In this document: piece after piece, positions 21,945 through 32,527 of the stretch | Numbering within the stretch: the first letter of the stretch is position 1 | Layout: every line of letters starts with the position of its first letter | Origin: Pyropia yezoensis | Taxonomy: Eukaryota > Rhodophyta > Bangiophyceae > Bangiales > Bangiaceae | Assembly (NCBI GenBank): GCA_009829735.1 | Contig: CM020618.1 | Coordinates: 2,788,882 to 2,852,881, forward strand | DNA: 64,000 nucleotides | Reading direction: 5' to 3' | The notes under the pieces: generated by a model | What the model was told of the DNA's origin: nothing | Seen by the model: only the letters and a program-made list of their open reading frames with translations | Databases searched by the model: none | Translations under genes and position numbers: made by a program

Positions 21945-22282
21945 CTCCCCTCTCCTCAGTTCCGACCGACCCGGTCGGCCCTGTGAGGGGGTGCGTAAAC
22001 GCACGTCTCGGCGTTGGAGGCGCGACTTGCTGTCCCCCATCGAGTACGTAACACGGATGTGGAGGCGGTCACGTTGACCGCCCCTCTCCTCAAGCTTGCC
22101 CACTCGGCAGCTTGCTCTCCTCAGTTCACACTTCACCATCACCACCACCTCCCCTTCACCTTCCACTGGGCCGCCCCACGCTGGGGAGGCCACCCGTATA
22201 CCCACGATCCGAGTCCCCCTCAGCTCGAGGCGGGTCTCGTGCTGCGATAGCCAGAGCATCTCTCACCAACTTGGGGAGAGCC

Positions 22283-24226
22283 ATGGCGACTCCGGGAGTG
22301 GAGACGGACTCTCTTGACGAGCGCATGGAGGACACCTCCTACGGGGCAGCACCCGCCGGGACTTCCGGCGGGGGCTCCGCGATCGCTCCGGGGGACGGGA
22401 CTCCCGCGTCACCCGGCTTTGGGTTGACGGCGGGGTCTCCCCCGGAGGCGGTACAAGTTGTCCCGCGTGAGGCCTTGGGGCGGTGGTTTTACCCCGCTTG
22501 GCCTCTCCATGAGGAGGGGCTGACTGTTCTTCGCTGTGGCCGACTTGGCGCAGCGATGGGCCGGGTATGGGACCGCCTACGGGAGAAGTATCCCCGTAGG
22601 GTCGGGTTCCCTGCCGGCTTCAGGACGGACCAGTTTGCCTTCCTGGACGATGAGGAGGTTGAGGACGTTCAGCGTGCCAAGGCCATGGTGGACCGCGGGG
22701 GAACTATCCCGGGTCCCGGCGACTTGCCGACCTTCACGTGGGACGCTGTGGCAACTCGCCCACCGTACGTCCACGAGGCCGATCCGCACACTCATCACTT
22801 TGATGTGCGGATGGAGAAAGACTTCCGGCGAGGTCCCTACTTGGTGACCTCGGCTCAACTTGAGTTTCCTCAACAGTCTGCTGCCAGTAAGGAGCAGTAC
22901 TATCCGAAGAAGCCCGAGTGGTGGCCTCAAGTTGAGGTCCCCTACGGGTTCCCGGCGTTGTTGCCACGGTTGCTTGACCACTTCGGCTCCGTCATGTTGA
23001 CGGCTGCCCCTGATCACCTGGTGTGCGCCATGTTGGCCACCCAGTGGCTCCTCGAGGTCATGTCGACCTGGGTGTCCTGTGTTCAGCGGCGGGGGATGCT
23101 CTGGCATCTCCCCCTCCGGCTCCTCCAAGGTTTGGAACAGCTCACCCCTCAGCTAGTTGCTGAGGGGTGCTCATCAGGACATCTCACTCTACTTGAGGAG
23201 ATGCTCCGGCTCCATAAGTTTATCGAGTGGGAGAGCATTGAGCACAAGTTGCGCCGCCCCACTCGTGGGCCCAAGGACGATGGCGCACTTCGCCAGTTCG
23301 TGTGGGTCGCTCGTGAACTTCACGACGGCCGTGTGGTCCTACGAGAGGGGTTGGGCATCGGGGACTACCCGTATGCCCCGGGGGTGGATCGCCACACTGC
23401 GCCACCCCCGGACAAGCCCATAGTTATGGCCGTGCCGTCCTATGATGACCATATGACTCAACCCACTGCGGGGGCCCCAAGTCGGGGTCGCAGTTACACC
23501 CGGGTACCGCCACCTCGGCGGGCCCCTCCGCTTCCTCCTGTTCCTTTCCAACCTCACGGGAACATCCCGATCAGCGTGGCCGTGGAGTCTTCCACCCCGG
23601 TGTCCCCCAACTTGGGGGCCACCCTCCTGACGGTATACCCCAAGTTGGTGTTGCCGCCCACGCCTCTAACCTCAGAGATGATGATCACCACGTTGGTGCG
23701 CACCATTTCCTGGTTGGCCGCGTCGACCGCAACCCTACAGAGTTCCGAGACTCCTCAACTTGAGGAGCGCGTTCGTACTGCAGTGGCGACCGCGAGTTGC
23801 GAGTCGGTGGCGGAGTTTATGACAGCCGAGTTGGCTCGCATTGGGGCTATTATGCCCCAACCAGCCCCACTTGGGCGTGGCAATCGTCGCGCGAGCCGGG
23901 CATACTCGCCTCCTCGCCGTCGTCGCCGACACTCGCGGCGCTCTCCTTCCGTATCGGAAGACGAGTTGTCTTACTCCGTGTCGGAGTCCTCTACCCCGTC
24001 GGAGACGGAGTCTATCCAGCGTCTGCGTCGTAAACTTGCGCGCAAGACCAGGCAGAAGAGTGGCCACGGTCGGCGCCACTTGCGCGACCGTGAGGGGCGC
24101 GACGGTTCCGACTTGGAGCCGCCGCCCCCTCCAACAAGTGGAGACCGTTATCGGCGTGGGTCTCGCCGCTCGCCTCCACGTGAGGGCGAGGGCCGTGGAG
24201 TGGGAGAGTCTAGCATGCGTGCCTAG
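22283..24226 (+). CDS. Family A antisense ORF (A3), converging on pol
   Basis: A 647-residue protein on the strand opposite to pol, inside the element between pol and the 3' LTR. I do not recognise the fold. The N-terminus (1-60) is Gly/Pro/Ala-rich. Residues about 65-330 look globular, with FYPAWPL, LLDHFGSVMLT and RRGMLWHLPL; this part resembles the family B antisense protein. Residues 400-520 are Pro-rich. The tail is Arg/Ser-rich (RRRRRHSRRSPSVSED), like a nuclear or RNA-binding segment. No Cys/His finger or enzyme motif is seen. The start at 22283 is chosen because the same ATG gives the same length in A2; the frame stays open upstream to 22112. The stop is 112 bases from the pol stop. 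Confidence 0.82.
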   Translation: MATPGVETDSLDERMEDTSYGAAPAGTSGGGSAIAPGDGTPASPGFGLTAGSPPEAVQVVPREALGRWFYPAWPLHEEGLTVLRCGRLGAAMGRVWDRLREKYPRRVGFPAGFRTDQFAFLDDEEVEDVQRAKAMVDRGGTIPGPGDLPTFTWDAVATRPPYVHEADPHTHHFDVRMEKDFRRGPYLVTSAQLEFPQQSAASKEQYYPKKPEWWPQVEVPYGFPALLPRLLDHFGSVMLTAAPDHLVCAMLATQWLLEVMSTWVSCVQRRGMLWHLPLRLLQGLEQLTPQLVAEGCSSGHLTLLEEMLRLHKFIEWESIEHKLRRPTRGPKDDGALRQFVWVARELHDGRVVLREGLGIGDYPYAPGVDRHTAPPPDKPIVMAVPSYDDHMTQPTAGAPSRGRSYTRVPPPRRAPPLPPVPFQPHGNIPISVAVESSTPVSPNLGATLLTVYPKLVLPPTPLTSEMMITTLVRTISWLAASTATLQSSETPQLEERVRTAVATASCESVAEFMTAELARIGAIMPQPAPLGRGNRRASRAYSPPRRRRRHSRRSPSVSEDELSYSVSESSTPSETESIQRLRRKLARKTRQKSGHGRRHLRDREGRDGSDLEPPPPPTSGDRYRRGSRRSPPREGEGRGVGESSMRA

Positions 24227-24337
24227 TTGGCAGCTGCCTTTGTTGTGAGAGTGTGAGGGTTAGGGCTGTAGTTAAAAGCCACTCTGCGTACCACTTCGAC
24301 TTGAAGCACTCTCTTGGCACTGTTGCTCGGCCTTCCC

Positions 24338-27300
24338 TCACGTTGAGGGAGGGCTGTTAGGGTCTATCTCATTCCGGGCACAGTACGCCCGGACCTTCTC
24401 AGCGGGAAGGTCCTCCACATACTCCCACGTATCATCCTTGGCTTTGTAGCCAAACCAACGCACCCTCAACATGAGGCGTTCAGTGTCTTCATCCCATCCG
24501 TGGTCGATGAACTTATCGAACACGTACTCCTGTGGGCCCTGTTTGGCCGCAGGCAGTGAGGGGAGGCGCCACGATTTCAACGCACGCGCCCAAGCTGGGT
24601 CGCCTGCAGGCGGTGGTGCAACTTTGACCACGTCCTGTCCGTTCACTGTGCGGACCCCATCGTCACTTTCGATGGTGAAGCGCCGCCCATCAGTACGAAG
24701 GACCTGGTACGGTCCCTTCGTCTGGAATACCAGCTTACCCCCAGTTGGGGTGTGCGAGTGTACCAGCACCCAGTCACCCTGCTCGGGGACATGTTTAGCA
24801 TTGCGCACCTTTTTGTCAAAGGTACGCTTGTAGCGCTTTTGTGCTTTGTCCATCTCAGCCCTGACTTTAGGGATGAGGTTTTCAAGCCTAGCGGCGAACT
24901 CCGCCTCACTCTCAGTAGGAGTAGGCGTACTGCCACCATCCTCCCTAGTTGGGAGCGACCGCCGCACGGCAATAGACCGCACGCGACGGGGGGTCACAAA
25001 AGCGAGGGGTACTTCCCCGGTAGATGAGTGAACCTGCGAATTGTAGGCAGTAGTAAGGATAGAAATATATTGGTCCCACGTCTTCACGTGCTCACTCACA
25101 TAGTGGCGCAGCTGCCTAACAATAGTTTTGTTGAAGCGCTCCACCTGCCCATTAGTTTGTGGGTGGTAGGGGGTGGCATAGTTTGCCTCAACCCCCAACA
25201 TATCCAGCACTCCCTGAAACAGTACAGACGCAAATTGCGGTCCATTGTCCGATAGTTTACTATCTGGGATGCCATACGCGGCAACCCAGTGATCTAGGAA
25301 GGCTGACACGACCGACATGGCCGTGATCTCTGCCAGTGGGATCGCTCGCGTAAGTTTCGTGAAGCGGTCACAGATGACCAGGAGGTACTGGTTGCCCTCC
25401 TCGGTCACGGGCAGTGGCCTAAGGATGTCCATCGCCAACGCGGCGAAGGGCTCCTTGGCCGGGAACAATAGCATAGCCGTAGTAGGCCGCCGTTCCATCA
25501 GACGATTCTGTGCACAACTTGTGCAGGCAGCCACCCAACTGTAGATGTCCACCACCATGGACGGCCAGTAGTACCTGGTCCTCAGGGTCTGGTACAGTTT
25601 ACTAGACCCCAGGTGTCCACCCGTGGGAGCGTTGTGCTCCCTCTCAAGGATACTGTCCTTGAGGGATGCGGGGACGACAAGTTGTTCGGTCCCCTGGAAT
25701 ACCCCCCTCCTCATGAGGAGGCCATCGTCTCCCAGAAAGAAACGCGTCTCTACCACTGTATCCAGTATATCCCTCTGCGACTTGCAGAAGGGATCCTCGG
25801 CCTGGGCCTTCACCACCTCGTCCAGGGACAGGGGCAAGTACTTCTTGTTCCCTGGCGCCTCGGGGTTCAACGCCTGACCCGAGCGCGTGACTACCCCCAC
25901 GATGGGGATGTCCTCATCGACTGGGTTAGTGCCCAGCCCCTCGGTAGGTACCCGAGAGAGGCCGTCGGCAAGGGCATGTTGCCTGCCAGGTCGGTATTCA
26001 ATGTCAAAGTTGAAGGGTGTCAGTCGCACCCTCCACCGGTTGAGACGAGTGTTCGTACAGTCCGTCTTAAAGATGAACTGCAACGCGCGGTGGTCACAGC
26101 GGATGAGGAACTTCTCACCCTCCAGGTAGTGACGAAGTGACGTCACCGCCCACACCACTGCGAGTCCTTCCAACTCGGTGACTCCGTAGTTCTTCTCGGC
26201 CGAGTTCAGCCCCTTACTAAAGTATCCCACCGGCAAGTACTCCTTGTCCGGCTGCTGCTGAAGCAACACACAACCAAGTTGGTCGTAGCTAGCGTCCACA
26301 TCCAGGATGTAGTGGCCTCCCAACCTGGGAATAGCCAAGATGGGGGGCTTCAGCAGAAGGTCCCGAAGAGTCTCAAAGGATTCCTGCTCCACCCGACTTG
26401 GGGGAGGCAGGTTCTTCGGTAGCGTTGAGCTCACTAGCTCATTCAACGGCTTCGCCACCTTGGCGAAGCCCTTGGTGAAACGTCGGTACACGTTACACAT
26501 CCCGAGGAAGCTCCTCATCTGGGTCTGGGTCCGGGGGTACTGAGCCTTACGAATGGCCCTCAAGTTCTTCTCGTTAACACTGAGACGCCCCGGATGGACA
26601 ACATGTCCCAAGTACTCCACCTCTTGAGTAAAGAGGTGGCACTTACTCGCCTTCAGTGACACACCGGCGTCAGCAAGTAGCTTGAAACACCTGGCCAAGA
26701 TGGCCAATGTGTTCCTCCGGACTTCGGGAGAACCCATTGATATCGTCTAGGTACACAAGACAGATCTGCCACCGTACTCCGGCCAGAATCATGTCCATAG
26801 CGCGCTGGAAAGTTGCCGGCGCGTTACAGACCAAACGGTAGACGCTTGCACTGGTAGGTACCACAGTGACAGGTAAAGGTAGTTTTATGCCTGTCCTCCG
26901 GGGCAATGGTAATTTGCAGTACCCCGCGTTACAGTCCAGGGTAGAGAAACACGTTTGCCTCCCCCGAGAGTCCAGACAGTCATCCATCCTAGGTAGGGGA
27001 TAACTGTCCTTCACCGGTGCTCTCGTTGAACTTACGGTAGTCCGATACAAAACCGGGGGGGGTCCCATCAACTTTGGGGACGATAAACCACCGGGACTCC
27101 GCCCACTCGGCGGCTTGGCCTCGATCACATCGGGGGCCTCCATGCGAGCAACTTGCTCCTTAACGAGGGCCCTTGAACGAGGTCCTCCCCTATACGGTTG
27201 TTGGCGTATAGGGGGTGCACCGGGGCTTCAACTCGATCCGGTGTTGGGTGGCTCTCATGAGTCCCAATTGACCATCCCACAACTTGTGATATTGGTCCAG

Positions 27301-28036
27301 AGGCGTTCAACTTGAACCTCAACCTGGGGGGGACACCTCCATGTTCACATGGGGTCGAGGAGAGGCGGCCGACTTGGCTTGATGCTTCTCCTTTCCGGAC
27401 TTCGGGTCGCTACTTGCGCCCGCGTTGAGGGTGACCGCTACTACCGGTCCCTCGTGTTGGTCGATATAGCCGAACTTGGCTCCCGACTTGAAGTACTTGG
27501 GCGTCGGGCTCAGGTTCATCACCTGGATCCTCCACGGGACTCCGGCTTTGGAGTCCATCGTGCCAAGGGCAACATGCACTTGGTGCTTGCGAGCAAGACG
27601 GGGGTGAGGGTGCACCAACCCGTTCCCCGTAAAATCAGTTACAACATCAACGTGCGCCACCGAGTTGGGGGCAACGTGACTTTGCGGGCTAAACGCAGGG
27701 TAGCAGTAAACCCTTCCCTCACCGAACAAACAGGCTTCGACTGTGAGACTGTCACAGGAGCCACAGACTTTCCCTTACCAAGGATGGGATAGTCTCCCCA
27801 TTCATCAACTTGACCCAGTACTCAGGGCCACAAATCAAAGGCACTTGTGTAACAACATAAGGGGTACCCAGAAGCAGGGGTACCGATATACTCTCAACTA
27901 CGCCATAGGTCACGTCGACCTCATGGGTCCCCAACCTAGTTGGTAGGGTCACGGCACCAACGATGGGAAGTACCCCACCATTGATGTCAATCATATGGTC
28001 AGCTTTGGACCTCCAGCGTTGGAGCTTCACCTCCTT
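24338..28036 (-). pseudogene. pol: Family A pol (A3), broken
   Basis: Fossil pol homologous to A2 pol, reading from the gap towards 24338. The C-terminal 799 residues (RT C-terminal part, RNase H, integrase and chromodomain-like tail) are open; the protease and N-terminal RT part is broken. Motifs visible in the open part include the integrase zinc region and the DDE core. Many of the differences from A2 are towards the contig end. Confidence 0.88.
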
Positions 28037-28536
28037 NNNNNNNNNNNNNNNNNNNNNNNNNNNNNNNNNNNNNNNNNNNNNNNNNNNNNNNNNNNNNNNN
28101 NNNNNNNNNNNNNNNNNNNNNNNNNNNNNNNNNNNNNNNNNNNNNNNNNNNNNNNNNNNNNNNNNNNNNNNNNNNNNNNNNNNNNNNNNNNNNNNNNNNN
28201 NNNNNNNNNNNNNNNNNNNNNNNNNNNNNNNNNNNNNNNNNNNNNNNNNNNNNNNNNNNNNNNNNNNNNNNNNNNNNNNNNNNNNNNNNNNNNNNNNNNN
28301 NNNNNNNNNNNNNNNNNNNNNNNNNNNNNNNNNNNNNNNNNNNNNNNNNNNNNNNNNNNNNNNNNNNNNNNNNNNNNNNNNNNNNNNNNNNNNNNNNNNN
28401 NNNNNNNNNNNNNNNNNNNNNNNNNNNNNNNNNNNNNNNNNNNNNNNNNNNNNNNNNNNNNNNNNNNNNNNNNNNNNNNNNNNNNNNNNNNNNNNNNNNN
28501 NNNNNNNNNNNNNNNNNNNNNNNNNNNNNNNNNNNN
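28037..28536. other. Assembly gap of exactly 500 N
   Basis: Placeholder gap. The left flank is A3 pol on the minus strand and the right flank is family B pol on the plus strand; the two have no sequence relation across the gap. Confidence 1.
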
Positions 28537-31500
28537 AGCGAGGACACACGGCTATCGTCAGGGACCTGACGCTACAAGGAAGCCACGTTAACGTGGCTGA
28601 GGTGTACGCAAGCGTCAGCCGAAGACACTTCGGTTGGCCAAGCGAACTCGCTTTGAGCCGTTGTCAGAGACAGTCCTCCCGGTTAACTGCGACCTCGCAG
28701 GCATCTGCAGAGTCCAGTCCAACCTACGGACGTACAAGCGCCATGGGTTGACCATGGCCAACGGTCTCATAGACCTCCCAGCAGGAGGGTCGTCCCTCCT
28801 AGTGATGGCGAACTACCGCCGTAAGGCAGTCACCCTCCCGAAGGGAACTATCCTCGGGATTGCCGAACTCTACGAAGGAGATATCCTTACCCCTGATAAG
28901 GAAGGTCAAGTGGAACCACTTGAAGTACTGGCGGTCGCCGAGACCACCGAGCGACAGCAACCCGATGACGGGAAGCCTAACCCATCGGCGGCTCCGGCGG
29001 ACCTGCCGCCAAAGGACCAAGAGGCCTTGAAGGCACTGGCCGAGGCTGACCTCGACCACCTTCCCCCTTCGGTAGCCGAAGGGGTACGACGGATGCTAAG
29101 AAAGCATGACGTTATGTGGACAGGCGGGGCCTTGGGGACCATTGGGGCAACCCAACATCGTATAGACCTGGTACCAGGCGCACGACCCGCCCGCTCACAA
29201 CCGCACCGAGCGGGACCTATGCAACGAGAGATCGTTGATGGAGAGGTGAAGAGGATGAGTGAAGCTAAGGTGATCCGACCTTCGATGTCGGAATGGGGTG
29301 CCCCAGTCGTTATTGTGCCGAAGAAGGATCAAACCCCTCGGTTTTGCATCGATTATCGACGCCTCAACTTGGTTTACCAAGAAGGACTCATACCCTTTAC
29401 CAAGGATGGATGAATGCATCGACTCCCTGGGGGAGGCTACGGTGTTTACCACCATCGACTGCAATGCCGGGATACTGGCAGATCCCGGTGGCGGACGAGG
29501 ATACCCCAAGACGGCATTCGTCTGTCACAGTGGAGTGTACGAGTTCCTAAGGATGCCCTTCGGATTGTCCAACGCCCCGCTACATTCCAGGCGGGCTATC
29601 GACATCATACTGTCTGGGGTGAAGTGGCGAAACTGCCTAGTGTACCTCGATGACGTCATCGTCTTCTCGCGTAACATGGATGACCATGTACAACATGTTG
29701 ACGAGGTACTCACCCTCTTGAGGAACGCCGGGGTAACCCTGCGTCTGAAGAAGTGCGCCTTCTTCCAACAGACGGTCGAATATCTGGGCCACCAGATAAC
29801 CCCTGGTAAACTAGGGGTACTCGAAGCCAATACCCGGGCACTCCGGGATGCCCGGTTCCCTAACACCCAGACGCAGCTCAAGAGCTTCCTGGGAATGTGC
29901 AATGTATACCGACGGTTCGTCAAGGACTTCGCTCGGATAGCTAAACCGTTAACGGTTCTTACGAGCAGTACCTTACCCAAGGTACTCCAACCCCCTTCGC
30001 CTAGCGAAGAGGAGGCATTCGAGTCGCTGAAGCGAGCCCTACTAGCCCCACCCGTCCTTGCGTTACCGCATAGACGGGGTACCTTCGTCATCGATGTCGA
30101 TGCGTGTGATACACAAGTGGGATGCACCCTGTTACAGGGAGAGACGTTGATCGGTACCGATAACGTTATCCCGGACCTACGTCCGGTAGGGTACTTCAGC
30201 CGGACACTCAACCCGGCTGAGCGGAACTATAGTGCCACCGAGCGTGAATGCCTCGGAGTTATATGGGCAGTGCAACTGCTCCATCCATACCTGGAGGGCT
30301 CCAGGTTCATCGTGAGGTCCGACCACGAACCCCTACGATGGCTCCTCAACCTTGGTGACAAGGATTCCGATAGCCATGGGGGGCTAGCCCGATGGAGGCT
30401 GAAGATGGCCGAGCACGACTACCGCACGGTGTATAAGGCTGGGTCAACCCACCACCTCGGAGACGCGTTGTCTCGACTCGAGACCCCGAGCGGGGATACC
30501 CGCCCGGTGGACGAGGACATCCCGGTGGTACCGGTGTGCATGGTGGGTAATGCTACCCAGGGTATGGCTGACCATACCATGGCACACCTTGCGTGCCCAT
30601 TGACCCTCGCGGACTTCCGCGAGGCACAGGCCAACGACGATGACTGTAGACGTCATCGTGCTAACCTCCTGGCCGGTACGGCCGGCATCTTCTCCGAGAA
30701 CGAAGACGGACTCATATACCGGCGGGCACCCGCCGATGGACGACATCAAGTCGTGGTTCCCGTGTCCTTACGGCAAGCCGTCATGGAACGAGAACATGAG
30801 AACCCTACAGCCGGACACCCGGGGGGTTCACGTATGTTCGCAGCAATGCGAAGGTTCTTCTACTGGCCAGCAATGGCCGTCGACGTGGTCGACCACGTAA
30901 GGGGATGCCACCCCTGTGCGCGTAACCGCATGCGTCTACATAGGCAGGCGTCTGCCATGAAGCTATTCCTACCCGATGGGCCCAACGAGCAAGTCGCTAT
31001 CGACATACTCGGGCCACTTCCGGTAACGGAAGAAGGGAACAGGTACATCCTGGTCATGTCTGACCGATTCACCAAGCTGTCACGAGCGGCAGCCATCCCG
31101 AATGATACGGCATACACGATCATGAACGCAGTGGTTGACCACTGGATCAGTGCATACGGAGTCATAAAGCAACTCCTCTCCGATAACGGAGCAAACCTTA
31201 CGTCGGCATTCTGCACTAAGGTCCTGGGCATGTTCGGTATCGAACCACGTCGGGCATCCGACTACCACCCGCAGTCCAACGGGCAGGTGGAGCGGTTCAA
31301 CCGCACCATCGTCAAGATGCTACAGTGCTACGTGGCAGAGCACACGAACACTTGGGACAGGCTTCTGTCCGTACTCACCCTGGCATACAATGCCAGGCCA
31401 CATCGGAGTACCAACATCGCCCACTGGAATGGGTCATGCCACTAGGCGTCGGTAACCTGACGCTGCCGCCAGGCAGGTGCACTCGGTATGATACACCGAA

Positions 31501-32071
31501 GGGCCGACCCGCCGAACGCATCCACCTAGCTTGGTTGGCCAAGCTATCGTGGATGATTCCTAAGCTCAAGGGTGCCCTTGACAGAACACAACTTCGATAC
31601 AAGAAGAACTTCGACGCCCGACTACGGGTGCGCAACGCAACCCTGGTAACAGGTGACTGGGTCTATATCAGACACCAGAAGTTCCGAGGGAACAAGCTTA
31701 TGCAACCGGTCAAGGGACCGTACCAGATCCTCCACAGAGATAACCACTCTGTTATCTTACACTCCGATACGGAGATTCAACGCATCAGCATGAATGACGT
31801 CACACCTGCTCCGATGCCGGAACAGCCTCAGCCGGTACCGGCTGGGTTGCTACATGAAGCTCTTACAACCCACCGGTCAGATGACCCGGTGGGACCGGAT
31901 GGGATTCCATACCAAGTAGAGAGCGTGGTCGGACACACCGACCCGGACCTACCAGGACCCTGGTACGTCAAGGTTATGTGGGTCGGATACGACTCACCCA
32001 CCTGGGAACAGGCGGCAAATATACCCCGCCAACTACTCATGCCTTACATGAGGCGACGACGCCTACTGTAA
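28537..32071 (+). pseudogene. pol: Family B pol, second assembled copy (B1, contig 3)
   Basis: Near-identical to 6981-10516 and probably the same locus assembled twice. It includes RT, RNase H, integrase and the chromodomain-like tail. A few breaks are present in this version and absent from the other; I read it as lower-quality sequence rather than as an older fossil. Confidence 0.85.
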
Positions 32072-32117
32072 CAACCCAACCGACACCGACTTCGGCTGTT
32101 GGGGGGTGAGGCTTATA

Positions 32118-32213
32118 CCTACTAAGTAGGGTGTGACATGGTTAAAGCAGACTTAGGTTTCTAAGTCGAACCAAGCTTAGGTAACTAAGTAGAGCTAAGC
32201 TTAGGTAACTAAG
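32118..32213. repeat. Palindromic 24-bp repeats (B1, contig 3)
   Basis: Three CTTAGGTNNCTAAG units starting at 32152, 32176 and 32200, with the leading palindrome CCTACTAAGTAGG at 32118-32130; the same array as 10563-10658. Confidence 0.8.
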
Positions 32214-32527
32214 TAAAAACCTGAACCTTAATAAGGTAACTTAAAGGTAAAGGCTAACTCCGATAATATCGAAGTAACTAGGGGGCTTACACGGGAGGAT
32301 GACCTCCCAAAGCCAAGACACAAAGTGAGGGAGGATAACCTCCCCAAGCATGAACCAACCGGAAGAAGTTGGACGGGAGGCAAGGCACCACTGAGCCAGA
32401 AGGGGTACTCCCCAGGGCAGCAAACAGAGGCAAGCAATGCCCCCAGCGGGGGATGAGTTTATACTCACTACTACCCGGCTACCATAAGGGTTGCCGGGGC
32501 CCGCTCCCGCACAAACAATAGCACTCC

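Larger units (their letters stand above)
21476..28036 (-). mobile_element. Family A Ty3/gypsy LTR retrotransposon, copy A3, truncated by gap
   Basis: Minus-strand family A copy: 3' LTR 21476-21944, polypurine tract (as CTCCCCTCTCCTC on the plus strand) just inside it, antisense ORF on the plus strand 22283-24226, and pol 24338 to the N gap. Gag and the 5' LTR are not assembled. The copy is broken, with a handful of breaks, mostly in the part towards the gap, where assembly error is a likely cause. The left flank CGTGC does not match the right flank of A1 (GTCAC), so A3 and A1 are separate insertions. Confidence 0.92.

Noticed and set aside
21476-28036. A3 and A1 being the same element assembled twice
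   Set aside because: The outer flanks differ (CGTGC against GTCAC), the LTRs differ at about six positions, and pol differs by a few percent near the window start.
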